Positions 35,393 through 43,745 of a stretch of DNA of 64,000 nt are shown here, piece after piece (position 1 is the stretch's first letter; each line of letters begins with the position of its first letter). The stretch lies in contig JAXMCR010000005.1 in assembly GCA_046349255.1 (NCBI GenBank), forward strand, positions 124,001 through 188,000, written 5' to 3'. Source of the stretch: DAIODI01 sp046349255 (lineage in GTDB: Bacteria > Pseudomonadota > Alphaproteobacteria > Rhizobiales > Aestuariivirgaceae). The notes under the pieces were generated by a model, which searched no databases, was not told where the DNA came from, and worked only from the letters and a program-made list of their open reading frames with translations. The position numbers were made by a program, and so were the translations under genes.

Positions 35393-36427
35393 TCACGAAA
35401 TCCTGAGCACCACGCGGCCGTTGATCTTGCCGGCGCGCATGCGGTCGAAGACGGCGTTGACGTCCTCGAGCTTCGCCGTCTCCACCTTCGACTTGACGAG
35501 CCCCCGGGCGGCGAAGTCGATCGCCTCGTTGAGGTCGAGGCGCGTGCCGACGTTCGAGCCGGTGACCCCGCGCTCGCCGTTGACGATGGCCGAGATCGCC
35601 ACGCGGATCAGATCCTTGTCGCCGCCCGGCAGGCCGATGTAGACCGCCATCCCTGCGGGCTTCAGCACGCCGATCGCCTGGACGAACGCCTGCGGGGCGA
35701 CGGCGGTGACGAGCGCACCCTTGACGCCGCCGAGCTCCTTCTGGATCACGGCGACCGGATCATCGGTCTTGCCGTTCACGGTGAGTTCTGCGCCCAGGGA
35801 ACGGCCGAGCGCGAGCTTTTGATCGTCGATGTCGATCGCGGCGACCCTGAACCCCATGGCGCGCGCATACTGCACGGCGATGTGGCCGAGCCCGCCGATG
35901 CCGAGCACCGCCACCCACTGGCCGGGCCGGGCGCCCGTGCGCTTCAGGCCGCGATAGGTGGTGACGCCGGCGCACAGGATCGGCGCGATCTCGACCATGT
36001 CGACGCCATCCGGGATGCGCCCGCAGAACGCCGCTGGAGCCACCATGTATTCCGCGTAGCCGCCAGGCTTCGAGTAACCGGTCGCTTCGGTCTTCAGGCA
36101 GATCGTTTCCATGCCGGCTGTGCAGAATTCGCACGACCCGCACGACCAGAACATCCACGGCACGCCGACACGGTCGCCGACCTTGAAGTCGCTGACGCCT
36201 GCGCCCAGCGCCGCCACCGTGCCAGCCACCTCGTGGCCCGGGATCAGCGGCAGGTTCGGCAAGGGATCCCAGTCCCCGTCGACCGCGTGCAGGTCGGAGT
36301 GGCATACCCCGCAGGCCTCGACCTTGATCAGGATGTCGCCCGGACCGGGGTCCGGCACCGGCACCGTCTCGATCGCGAGCGGCGTCTTCAGGGTACGGCA
36401 GACCGCGGCCTTCATCGTCTTCGGCAT
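35393..36427 (-). CDS. Zinc-dependent alcohol dehydrogenase
   Basis: A 344-residue medium-chain dehydrogenase of the AdhP/ADH1 type. Catalytic zinc ligands are Cys of GVCHSDLH and the His of PGHEVAG. Structural zinc Cys are in CGSCEFC and the following Cys of ETICLK. The NAD fold has GIGGLGHIAVQYA at about 180-192. It interconverts primary alcohols and aldehydes. The ATG at 36427 has GGAGAG ahead; the open frame upstream is not coding. It may handle aldehydes from the amine-degrading enzymes or ethanol. Confidence 0.93.
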   Translation of the reverse strand: MPKTMKAAVCRTLKTPLAIETVPVPDPGPGDILIKVEACGVCHSDLHAVDGDWDPLPNLPLIPGHEVAGTVAALGAGVSDFKVGDRVGVPWMFWSCGSCEFCTAGMETICLKTEATGYSKPGGYAEYMVAPAAFCGRIPDGVDMVEIAPILCAGVTTYRGLKRTGARPGQWVAVLGIGGLGHIAVQYARAMGFRVAAIDIDDQKLALGRSLGAELTVNGKTDDPVAVIQKELGGVKGALVTAVAPQAFVQAIGVLKPAGMAVYIGLPGGDKDLIRVAISAIVNGERGVTGSNVGTRLDLNEAIDFAARGLVKSKVETAKLEDVNAVFDRMRAGKINGRVVLRIS

Positions 36428-36519
36428 CTCGCTCTCCAGGCATGCGCGACGGGAGCGCCGAGACTGGCCTCTCCCGGGCCGCCTTGCAACCTCACCCGTC
36501 GTGCTTGCCCTGAAACGCC

Positions 36520-36888
36520 TCAGAGCGCGGGGCGCATGGCGATGGCGAACAGGACGAAGGAAACTGCGTAGGCGATCGAGCTGATGCCGGCGAGCGCGTC
36601 GACCTGCGCGATGCCGCCGTGGATCAGGTAGACCGCGACGAACATCACGGCCGCCGACACCAGCGCCAGCCCGCAGTGCAGTTTCGCCCAGAGCGACCGG
36701 GCGGCCGCCGGGAACAGATGGTAGAGAACGGCGAACACGGCAAACGACAGCCAGCCCAGCACCATCACGTGGGCGTGCGCCGGCATCACGCTGTGATCGC
36801 CGGAAATACCCATCATCAGGCCGATGAGCATGCCGGCAAGGCCGAACAGGATGCTGGCGATGAGAAACGTGCGGGCGACTCCGATCAT
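36520..36888 (-). CDS. Small heme-copper oxidase subunit I-like membrane protein
   Basis: A 122-residue protein with about four membrane segments. The block GDHSVMPAHAHVMVLGWLSF resembles the haem-ligand region of cbb3-type cytochrome oxidase subunit I (CcoN), but the protein is less than a third of the normal length, so it cannot be a complete oxidase. The His pair in HAHV could bind haem or metal. The ATG at 36888 has GGAGGGG just ahead. It lies upstream of the alcohol dehydrogenase gene. Confidence 0.75.
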   Translation of the reverse strand: MIGVARTFLIASILFGLAGMLIGLMMGISGDHSVMPAHAHVMVLGWLSFAVFAVLYHLFPAAARSLWAKLHCGLALVSAAVMFVAVYLIHGGIAQVDALAGISSIAYAVSFVLFAIAMRPAL

Positions 36889-36961
36889 GGCCCCTCCTCC
36901 ATGGGTCGTCCCCCCGGCGACTGATCGCGTTATATCCGCCCAAGTCGAAGATTCGTCTACG

Positions 36962-36980
36962 GATTTTGAGACGAATTCGA
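36962..36980. repeat. 19-base element shared with 62058-62076
   Basis: This intergenic element matches the one at 62058-62076 at 16 of 19 bases (pattern GATTT, two variable bases, AGAC, one variable, AATTCGA). It lies about 75 bases upstream of the small membrane-protein ATG at 36888. It may be a common regulatory site. Confidence 0.35.
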
Positions 36981-37047
36981 GCATTCGAGTCCGTTGAGTC
37001 CATGATGACCGGGCGCGATCCGAGTCCGGTCGGTCCAGGATGCTGCC

Positions 37048-39279
37048 TCAATCGGCAGCGCGGAACCCGTCGGCGATCGCTTCGAGGATGTTGGCGTAAT
37101 CATCCGTCCACGGAGTGCGACCCATCTCGGGTGCGAGACGGTGGAACCCGTGGCCTTCGAGCGCGGCAGCCGCAGGACTGTCGGGGCGGACAATGGCCAG
37201 CACCTTCGAGCCGCTGCGCAGTGTTTCGCTCGCGTCCGGCGGCGTCGGATCGCGGCGCAGATAGGCCTGGAGCCCGTGGTCGGCCGCGACGCGGGCGAGC
37301 ACGCGCGACAGGTCGAGGAACCGGTTGGTGATGTGGAATGCAATGACGCCGCCCGAAGCGAGCCTCGAGGCATAGACGGAGATCGCCTCCGAACTCAGGA
37401 GATGCATCGGAATGGCGTCCGAGGAGAACGCGTCGATCACGAGCGCGTCGTACGTCCCCTTGTCGGCAGCGAGCGTCAGGCGCGCATCGCCCACCACCAC
37501 CGGCGCGTGCGGCAGGCACTCCGAAAGGAACCGGAACAGCGCCGGATCCCGCGCGATCCGCACCACCGCCGCATCGATCTCGAAGAACGTCCAGTGCTCG
37601 CCGGGGCGGGCCTGGCAGGCGATGCTGCCCGTCCCGAGGCCGACCGCGCCGACGGAGAACGTTTTCCCGGCAGCACTGGCGCGGGCGCTGTCGACGGCGT
37701 CGGCCAGCGGTCCGCCGTTCGTGTAATACGTGAGGGGTTCCGGCCGGCCGGTCAGCGGCTCGCCGCTCGCGTCGGTAAGGCGCATCGCGCCGTGGATCGT
37801 GGTTCCGTGCACGAACTTCCGGAAGCCCTGCTCCTCGATCACCTTGTTGACCCCGAAGAAGCTCCGCACCAGCGTGAGACCTGGTTTGGACGCTGCCGCG
37901 ACCGGTACCGCGATCGTCAGCGCAGCGACTGCCAGCGTTGCCGTGAAGCGACCGGGGGCGAGCAGCAGCGAACCGACGATCAGGAAGGCGAGCGGCAGGA
38001 TCACCGGCGGCAAGTGGGCGGGAAACACGCGCGCTGCGAGTTCCATGAGCGCGGCGATCGCCACGACCCCGGCGAGGCGCATCGCCACTGTCTTGCGATC
38101 GCGCGCAGCCGGGAGAACGCCCGGAGCGCAGAACAGCGCCGCGGCAAGCAGCAGCGGGTATTCGAACACGGTCGGAAACACGCGGGGCGCGATCAGCCCG
38201 GCGAAAGCGCCACCCAGCACGCCGCCCAGCGAGACGTAGAGATAGAATTCCGTCAGCCGGTCGCTCACCGGGCGCAGCTCGTAGACCCGCTGGTGACAGA
38301 TCAGTGCCGCGACGAACAGCACGCCGAGGTGCAGCGGCAGGAGCCACAGAATCGACGGGGGAAGGAGCGGACTGACGGCGAGCAGCGCCACCGCCGGCAG
38401 CAGCGCGAGGCCCAGCGTGCGGCCAGGGATCCTGGCGCCTGCTCGGAACGTCACGACGAAGCTCAGAAGATAGAGCGCGAGCGGCAGAACCCACAGCAGC
38501 GGCGCCGCGGCGACGTCCGTGGAGAGATGCGCCGTTACCGCCACCAGAAGACCCGAGGGCACGAAGGCGAGGCCCGTCCACGCAGCACGCCGCGCAAGCG
38601 ACGGCGCGAGCGAGAGATGCGCCGGCGTCCGCGCCGTGGCATTGCCTGGCGGAATGCACAGCCCGCAGGCAGCGATCATGGCAGCGAGCAGGATGAATCC
38701 CGACGTCCACAGGTGGCTCTGCGCGGTGAGCGTCAACAGGGGCTCGAGCGCCAGCGGATAGGACAGGAGGGCGGCGAACGACCCGACATTCGAGGCGGCG
38801 TACAGGAAGTAGGGATCGCTGCGGTCGGGATGCTCGGTGCGGGCGAACCAGGCCTGGAGCAGCGAGCCGTTCGCCGAGACGGCGAAGAACGGCAGACCGA
38901 GCGAGGCCGTGAGCAGCCCGAACAGCCAAAGCGCCTGGCCTTCTGCGGGCGGCGGCCCGAAATTCTGCGCCATCGCGATGGGCAGGCACAGGAGCGCCGC
39001 GGCCATGACCGCGAGATGGACGAGAAGCGCAGTGCGCTGCGGCAGTCGCTTCGAGAGCACGTGCGCATAGGCATAGCCTGCAAGCAGAACGCCCTGGAAG
39101 AAGACCATCGCCACCGACCACACGGCGGGCGCCCCGCCGAGGACCGGCAGCGCCATCTTCACGAACATCGGCTGGACCGAGAACAGCAGGAACGCGGAGA
39201 GCAGGATGGTTGCGCTGAAGAGCAGCCGCAGCGACCGGTGGTCGAGGCCGGCGGTTGTGCCGAGGACGATCGGGGGCAT
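37048..39279 (-). CDS. Membrane-anchored spermidine synthase-like protein
   Basis: A 743-residue protein. The first about 440 residues hold ten or more hydrophobic segments of a transporter-like domain. The C-terminal about 300 residues form a Rossmann methyltransferase/spermidine-synthase-like domain (VGLGTGSIACQ near 546; DALVIDAFSSDAIPMHLLS; TDDYANILEAI at the end). This fused plan is a known bacterial family of unclear substrate; soluble SpeE makes spermidine by aminopropyl transfer. The frame is open across the opposite hydrolase gene, but similarity starts at the ATG at 39279. It is divergent from that hydrolase. Confidence 0.85.
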   Translation of the reverse strand: MPPIVLGTTAGLDHRSLRLLFSATILLSAFLLFSVQPMFVKMALPVLGGAPAVWSVAMVFFQGVLLAGYAYAHVLSKRLPQRTALLVHLAVMAAALLCLPIAMAQNFGPPPAEGQALWLFGLLTASLGLPFFAVSANGSLLQAWFARTEHPDRSDPYFLYAASNVGSFAALLSYPLALEPLLTLTAQSHLWTSGFILLAAMIAACGLCIPPGNATARTPAHLSLAPSLARRAAWTGLAFVPSGLLVAVTAHLSTDVAAAPLLWVLPLALYLLSFVVTFRAGARIPGRTLGLALLPAVALLAVSPLLPPSILWLLPLHLGVLFVAALICHQRVYELRPVSDRLTEFYLYVSLGGVLGGAFAGLIAPRVFPTVFEYPLLLAAALFCAPGVLPAARDRKTVAMRLAGVVAIAALMELAARVFPAHLPPVILPLAFLIVGSLLLAPGRFTATLAVAALTIAVPVAAASKPGLTLVRSFFGVNKVIEEQGFRKFVHGTTIHGAMRLTDASGEPLTGRPEPLTYYTNGGPLADAVDSARASAAGKTFSVGAVGLGTGSIACQARPGEHWTFFEIDAAVVRIARDPALFRFLSECLPHAPVVVGDARLTLAADKGTYDALVIDAFSSDAIPMHLLSSEAISVYASRLASGGVIAFHITNRFLDLSRVLARVAADHGLQAYLRRDPTPPDASETLRSGSKVLAIVRPDSPAAAALEGHGFHRLAPEMGRTPWTDDYANILEAIADGFRAAD

Positions 39280-39396
39280 GTGGATCGAGCGGGCTCCTGT
39301 TACCGTTCGACCTCGAGGATGCACGACTTCGGTCAAGAATTCGGCGCGCGGCTTCTTCAAACTTGACCGATTGCGGATACGAGAAGGCAAGACGGC

Positions 39397-40026
39397 ATGG
39401 CGGAGCGGATCGAATGCCGCGTCGGGCGGACGGGGCTTCCCGGCGACCTCACGGTGCCGGACGAGGCAACCGGCCTCGTGATCTTCGCGCACGGATCGGG
39501 CTCGAGCCGCCGCAGCGGCCGCAACCGGCACGTCGCCGAGCGTCTCAACGACGACGGCTTTGCGACGCTGCTGTTCGACCTCCTGACCGAGAACGAGGCG
39601 GACGACCGGCGCAACGTGTTCGACATTCCCCTCCTCGGCCTGCGTGTGGTCGAGGCGGTGCAGACGGTCGGCGAGCGCGACAGCGTCGCGGCGCTGCCCG
39701 TGGGTCTGTTCGGCGCAAGTACCGGGGCCGCGGCGGCCCTGATCGCTGCGGCGCGGCTGCCGCAGCGGATTGCAGCCGTCGTCTCGCGCGGCGGAAGGCC
39801 CGATCTCGCCGCCGACGTGCTGCCGCGCGTACGCGCCCCCACGCTGCTGATCGTCGGCGGGGCGGACGAACCGGTCATCGCGATGAACGAGGCTGCCTTC
39901 GCCAAGCTCGACTGCGTGAAGGCGCTGGAGATCGTACCGGGTGCGACGCATTTCTTCGAGGAAGAAGGTGCACTCGATACCGTGGTGACGCTTGCGGCGC
40001 GGTGGTTCCGGACCTACCTCGGGTAG
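39397..40026 (+). CDS. Alpha/beta hydrolase (dienelactone-hydrolase-like)
   Basis: A 209-residue hydrolase with oxyanion block FAHGSGSS (30-37), nucleophile elbow GASTG (Ser near 108), a late Asp in GGADEPV and the catalytic His in ATHFFEE. It belongs to the small dienelactone-hydrolase-like group. It converges with bchJ, overlapping it by 13 bases. The substrate is unknown. Confidence 0.85.
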   Translation: MAERIECRVGRTGLPGDLTVPDEATGLVIFAHGSGSSRRSGRNRHVAERLNDDGFATLLFDLLTENEADDRRNVFDIPLLGLRVVEAVQTVGERDSVAALPVGLFGASTGAAAALIAAARLPQRIAAVVSRGGRPDLAADVLPRVRAPTLLIVGGADEPVIAMNEAAFAKLDCVKALEIVPGATHFFEEEGALDTVVTLAARWFRTYLG

Positions 40027-40655
40027 CGCCCGGGACTCTTCCTGCGCCAGTCGATGACGAAGGTGCAGGCGAGCGCGCCGAGCGCGCCGCAGGTCGTTTC
40101 CGTCACCTTGGTGTCCGGGTGGACCAGAATGGAAAAGATCCGTTCCATCGTCGCCGCGAAATAGGTGCAGGACGGGCGATCCGCGTGGTGACCGCGGCAC
40201 AGGGGGCAGTCGACGATTTCGACCGTCACCGGTGCAAAACCCTTCACGCGGAAGACGCCGGAGCCAGCGAAGGTCCAGGAGTGCGCAGCAATCGCCTTGA
40301 GCAGCACGCGGGCCGCAATTGGCGGAGGCAACAGCTTCAGGATGCGCTGCACGGCCTTGGGGATGCGGTTGGCGAGGAGGTAATCCCCGGTCCGCCGTCC
40401 CGCGAGCCACGACAGCGTGTCGGCCCGGCCATGGCCGAACGCCTGGCGCACCGCGGCATGCAGCGCGATGACCTCCGTTTCGTCCACCATATGATCGGGC
40501 GGGGTTGCGACGTAGGCCACAAGCCCCGCCCGTTCGAGCGTCCGCGCGCCCGCCCCCTCGCCTTCAACGCCGTCCAGCGTCTCCGTCAGGCGCGTGATCG
40601 CGTTCGGCCCGATCCGCCCGGGATGACCGTTGCCCCCGGCCGCGAGCGTCGTCAT
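40014..40655 (-). CDS. bchJ: BchJ, bacteriochlorophyll 4-vinyl reductase-type V4R protein
   Basis: A 213-residue V4R-domain protein matching BchJ. It begins with GRIGPNAITRLTETL and has a Cys-rich C-terminal part (DCPLCRGHH, SCTYF, TTCGALGAL). BchJ was first described as the 4-vinyl reductase of the pathway; later work assigns the main reduction to other enzymes and makes BchJ an accessory factor for divinyl intermediates. Its ATG overlaps the bchE stop (ATGA), so the two are translationally coupled, as bchE and bchJ are in purple bacteria. Confidence 0.88.
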   Translation of the reverse strand: MTTLAAGGNGHPGRIGPNAITRLTETLDGVEGEGAGARTLERAGLVAYVATPPDHMVDETEVIALHAAVRQAFGHGRADTLSWLAGRRTGDYLLANRIPKAVQRILKLLPPPIAARVLLKAIAAHSWTFAGSGVFRVKGFAPVTVEIVDCPLCRGHHADRPSCTYFAATMERIFSILVHPDTKVTETTCGALGALACTFVIDWRRKSPGRYPR

Positions 40656-42259
40656 TCTGCCGGCGGAGCCGTCACGTCCTCCGCCATCTGTTCCTTGCCG
40701 CCGCCGCAGGCCATCACCTCGGCGTTGCGGTTGCCCGTTACCTTGCGATTGTGCGTCGTCTGCCAGACGACCTTCCCGGGATCGGGCCGCTTGCGGTTGT
40801 CGTCGAACTGGAAGTCGACCTTCTTCCGCGACTGCGGGCCCCAATAGTTCACGCGGCCAAGGTCGTAGAACTTTCGCTCGAAGCCCGACTTTAGGAATGC
40901 CTTGAGGCAGCCAAGCAGATAGCGCCGCCGTTCGCCGGACCCGGACCACGGATAGGAGAACAGCGCCTTGCGCATGTAGAAGCGGCGGTAGTTGTTCATC
41001 ACCCGGTCGAGCAGTTCGCCGCGGTCCATCGCGTCGGGCTTCATAATCGGGGTGACGAAATTGTACTTCTCGAAGTCGAACACCTCGACCTTGTCGCCGA
41101 GATCCTTGAACAGGTCGGAGAACGGCCACGGCGTGTACATCGCCCAGTTGGCGAGGTCCGGTTTCCAGTCCATCGCCATGCGATACGTCTCTTCCAGGGT
41201 CTCGGCCGTCTCGTTCTCCAGGCCGACGATGAACTGGGCCTCGACGACGATCCCCGCCTTGCGCAGAAGCTCGATCGCCTTCTTGTTCTGGGCGATCGTG
41301 GTTTCCTTCACGAAGCGGTCGAGCTTCAGCTGCGCGGCCGCTTCGGTGCCGAGCGACACGTGGATGAGGCCCGCCTTGCGGTAGAGCGGCAGGAGTTCCT
41401 CGTCGCGCAGGATGTCGGTCACGCGTGTGTTGATGCCCCACAGGATGCCGAGGTCGCGCTTGATCAGCTCCTCGCAGAAGGCGACGAACTTCTTCCTGTT
41501 GATGGTGGGCTCCTCGTCGGCGAGGATGAAGAAGCCGACGTCGTGCTCGCGCATCAGCGTCTCGATCTCGTCCACCACCTTCTTCGGATCGCGGATGCGG
41601 TAGTCGCGCCAGAACTTCCACTGCGAGCAGAACGAGCAGGTGAACGGGCAGCCGCGCGCCATGTTCGGAATGGCGACCCGCTTTCCCATCGGGATGTAGT
41701 TGTACTTGCTCCACTCGAGCACGCCCCAGTCGGGGTTGATCGAATCGAGGTCCTTGATCGTCGGCGCCGCGGGCGTGGCGATCACTTCGCCGCCCTCGCG
41801 GTAGGCGATGCCCCGAATCGTCGGCCGGCTCTCTTTCCAGCGGCCCTCGTGCACGGCCTGCACCAGGTTGACGAAGATCTCCTCGCCCTCGCCGCGCACG
41901 ATGGCATCGATCCAGGGCGCTTCGGTGAGCACCTGCTGGTACATGAACGTGGCGTGGATGCCGCCGAGCACCGTGACCGCTTCGGGATGCATCTCCTTGG
42001 CGATCTCGAGCAGGCGCTCGGCCTTGTAGATCGCCGGTGTGATGGCGGTCGCGCCGACCACGTCCGGCTTCTCCTCGGCGAGGATTTTTCGGACGTCCTC
42101 TTCGGAGAGGTCGTTGGTCATCGCGTCGATGAAGCGGAGGTCGGCGTAGCCTGCCGTCTTCAGCGACCCGGCGAGGTAGGCCACCCAAGCGGGCGGCCAG
42201 TTGCCCGCGATCTCCGCGCCGCCCGAATGGTAGTTCGGATGGATGAGGAGAATGCGCAT
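40652..42259 (-). CDS. bchE: BchE, anaerobic Mg-protoporphyrin IX monomethyl ester cyclase
   Basis: A 535-residue oxygen-independent cyclase that forms the isocyclic ring of (bacterio)chlorophyll, taking oxygen from water. An N-terminal cobalamin-binding domain (about 1-135; RILLIHPNYHSGGAE) precedes a radical SAM core with CPFTCSFC (Cys near 203, 207, 210) holding the 4Fe-4S cluster. The sequence closely follows known BchE proteins (IAGNWPPAWVAYLAG, GATAITPAIYKAER, VTVLGGIHATFMYQQVL). An FNR box lies 60 bases upstream, matching the known anaerobic control of bchE. Other bch or puf genes are not in the window. Confidence 0.95.
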   Translation of the reverse strand: MRILLIHPNYHSGGAEIAGNWPPAWVAYLAGSLKTAGYADLRFIDAMTNDLSEEDVRKILAEEKPDVVGATAITPAIYKAERLLEIAKEMHPEAVTVLGGIHATFMYQQVLTEAPWIDAIVRGEGEEIFVNLVQAVHEGRWKESRPTIRGIAYREGGEVIATPAAPTIKDLDSINPDWGVLEWSKYNYIPMGKRVAIPNMARGCPFTCSFCSQWKFWRDYRIRDPKKVVDEIETLMREHDVGFFILADEEPTINRKKFVAFCEELIKRDLGILWGINTRVTDILRDEELLPLYRKAGLIHVSLGTEAAAQLKLDRFVKETTIAQNKKAIELLRKAGIVVEAQFIVGLENETAETLEETYRMAMDWKPDLANWAMYTPWPFSDLFKDLGDKVEVFDFEKYNFVTPIMKPDAMDRGELLDRVMNNYRRFYMRKALFSYPWSGSGERRRYLLGCLKAFLKSGFERKFYDLGRVNYWGPQSRKKVDFQFDDNRKRPDPGKVVWQTTHNRKVTGNRNAEVMACGGGKEQMAEDVTAPPAE

Positions 42260-42318
42260 GGACGTCCCTCCGCTGTGGTTATGTCAATCACAATAGACGT
42301 CCAACCAACTTGACAGCC

Positions 42319-42332
42319 TTGATCTGGATCAA
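42319..42332. promoter_or_regulatory. FNR/FixK-type box upstream of bchE
   Basis: TTGATCTGGATCAA matches TTGAT-N4-ATCAA exactly. It is centred about 66 bases upstream of the bchE ATG and about 130 bases upstream of the rightward gene at 42455. FnrL-type control of bchE is established in Rhodobacter. Confidence 0.8.
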
Positions 42333-42454
42333 CAGGCGTCAAAACGAGAACCGACTAAAGTTCGATTCAACCCCTATGCGTCCTTCAGGTGCGTTTCAGG
42401 TTGTTGCCGCACAAGACGCGCGCACTTTCGCGCAACAAAATATCTGGAGAGATC

Positions 42455-42793
42455 ATGAAGCGCTTTCTTTACATCCTGCCCCTGCTCATCGCCGCCCCTG
42501 CCGCCTTCGCCGCCACGTCAGGCCTGAAGGTCGTCAACAACAGCGGCCTGCCGATCGACGAGCTTTACGTCTCCAAGCCCGGCGCGGCGAAGTTCGGGCA
42601 GAACCTGATGGACGGCATGGCGGAAGGTTCGCTCGACAACGGCAAGTCGGCCACCGTGAAGCAGGTCGCCGACGGCACCTGGGATGTGCGCATTTCCGCT
42701 CCGGACGAGGGCGTGCTGTGCGTGATCCCCAAGGCACACGTGAAGGGCGGCAAGCTCGAGCTCACTCCCGACCTCGGCAAGGCCTGCAAGTAA
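42455..42793 (+). CDS. Secreted protein of unknown function
   Basis: A 112-residue protein with a clear signal peptide (MKRFLYILPLLIAAPAAFA) and a mature domain of about 93 residues starting LKVVNNSGLPIDELYVS. The pattern NNSG-x-PI and the late DVRISAPDEGVLC recall small beta-sandwich secreted proteins. Two Cys (in VLCVIP and KACK) could form a disulphide. GGAGAG precedes the ATG. It is divergent from bchE and followed by a terminator. No function is assigned. Confidence 0.75.
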   Translation: MKRFLYILPLLIAAPAAFAATSGLKVVNNSGLPIDELYVSKPGAAKFGQNLMDGMAEGSLDNGKSATVKQVADGTWDVRISAPDEGVLCVIPKAHVKGGKLELTPDLGKACK

Positions 42794-42838
42794 CCACCAC
42801 TGGTTCGAGCGCCGGCCCCCGGGTCGGGCGCACACGGC

Positions 42839-42875
42839 AAGGAGCGGCCACACCGGCGGCTCCTTGTTCATTTTC
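42839..42875 (+). terminator. Rho-independent terminator
   Basis: AAGGAGC and GCTCCTT form a 7-bp stem with a GC-rich loop (42839-42865), followed by GTTCATTTTC. It lies 46 bases after the stop of the secreted-protein gene and separates it from the tandem small genes. Confidence 0.65.
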
Positions 42876-42988
42876 GGATGCGGTTCTTCAAAACCGGAAC
42901 CGTATACGGATCATGTCGGAACCGACTAATTGACAATCGGAGGTCGCGCTTCCCATCCTCTTGCTGCTCAAAAGAGCAATCATCGACA

Positions 42989-43036
42989 AAGGAGACTGAA
43001 CATGAAGACGTTCGTGCCTCTCCTCTTCGTCGTGCC
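42989..43036 (+). repeat. 48-base direct repeat, copy 1 (leader region)
   Basis: The ribosome-binding site, start codon and first 11-12 codons of the 43002 gene (from AAGGAGACTGAAC to codon 12) are identical to 43396-43443. Identity stops abruptly inside the signal-peptide coding region, consistent with gene duplication or gene conversion of the leader. Confidence 0.9.
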
Positions 43037-43334
43037 GGTCGCTGTTTTCATCGCTGCAGAGCCTGCCACCGCTACCGTCCCGGGCGTCTCGGGGGTGCTG
43101 AGCCACGATGTCCCCATGCACCTTACGAAGGTAGCCGAATCACCGCAGTGGTGCCTCCGCTGCCGATTGGGAGGCATTCGACATCCATACCCTCCTCCGC
43201 CGCCAGGCTACGGGAACAGGCCGATGAGCGCACCCTCGCCCACCTCGCCCGCAGGGGCGGCCGCCGCGGCACCTGCAGCGGATGTTAAGGACGGTAACCC
43301 CTCAATCGATCTCCCCTGGTGGCTTCAGTGGTGA
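43002..43334 (+). CDS. Small secreted protein, leader/CxxC/WWLQW family, copy 1
   Basis: A 110-residue protein. The signal peptide MKTFVPLLFVVPVAVFIAA ends in an Ala-rich site near ATATV. The mature part has CLRC (Cys51, Cys54), a PPPPP stretch (about 64-68), an Ala-rich linker and the end DLPWWLQW. The first 12 residues and the last 8 are shared with the next gene, which also has a CxxC. AAGGAGAC lies 7 bases ahead of the ATG; an upstream in-frame ATG at 42930 lacks this. No known family was recognised. Confidence 0.75.
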   Translation: MKTFVPLLFVVPVAVFIAAEPATATVPGVSGVLSHDVPMHLTKVAESPQWCLRCRLGGIRHPYPPPPPGYGNRPMSAPSPTSPAGAAAAAPAADVKDGNPSIDLPWWLQW

Positions 43335-43395
43335 TCGACGCCCTGTGATGCTCGGCGTGGCCATCAGCACCCGCATTTGCTGCAACATCCATCAT

Positions 43396-43443
43396 AAGGA
43401 GACTGAACATGAAGACGTTCGTGCCTCTCCTCTTCGTCGTGCC
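43396..43443 (+). repeat. 48-base direct repeat, copy 2 (leader region)
   Basis: This is the second copy of the leader repeat at 42989-43036 and covers the ribosome-binding site and first codons of the 43409 gene. Confidence 0.9.
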
Positions 43444-43678
43444 TATTGCAGTGATCGCAACCTCGGCCGAAGTCGCCGCTGCGCCGGACAAACCTTCAGT
43501 ACCGCAAGCCACAGTCCAGCCATTGAGCGTCATGCGCTGCAAAAGCTGCTTCAACAAGTTCTGGCAAGGATGGGCAAGGCGATTTGAATCGAGCCCCTCG
43601 CTGGGCGTGCAAAGTGCTGCAGCACCGCGGCAGCAGCAGCCGGTTCAGGAAGACCTTCCCTGGTGGCTCCAGTGGTGA
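43409..43678 (+). CDS. Small secreted protein, leader/CxxC/WWLQW family, copy 2
   Basis: An 89-residue paralogue of the preceding protein. It has the same start (MKTFVPLLFVVP), an Ala-rich signal end (AEVAAAP), CKSC (Cys44, Cys47) followed by an aromatic and basic stretch (FNKFWQGWARRFE), a Gln-rich linker and the same end DLPWWLQW. In the last eight codons and stop, the two genes differ at three bases, all silent. That indicates selection on the protein tail. The middle is otherwise dissimilar. It lies 74 bases after copy 1, probably in one transcript. Function unknown; it could be a peptide precursor, a metal- or haem-binding peptide, or a partner of a secreted complex. Confidence 0.78.
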   Translation: MKTFVPLLFVVPIAVIATSAEVAAAPDKPSVPQATVQPLSVMRCKSCFNKFWQGWARRFESSPSLGVQSAAAPRQQQPVQEDLPWWLQW

Positions 43679-43745
43679 CTCGACGTCACTGGTTACACCC
43701 CTTGCTTCAAAACCCTTCCCCATGGTGAAGTCCCGAAACTGACAA

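Noticed and set aside
37141..39366. A 741-residue rightward frame antisense to the membrane protein
   Set aside because: Extremely rich in R, E, Q and H without domains; a mirror of the hydrophobic membrane segments on the other strand.
39280..40410. Open extension upstream of the membrane spermidine-synthase-like protein
   Set aside because: It runs antisense through the hydrolase and into bchJ and reads as low-complexity basic protein.
42282..42299. CrtJ/PpsR-like site TGT-N12-ACG upstream of bchE
   Set aside because: The last base differs from the TGT-N12-ACA consensus and no second site at usual spacing was found, so it is mentioned only as a near match.
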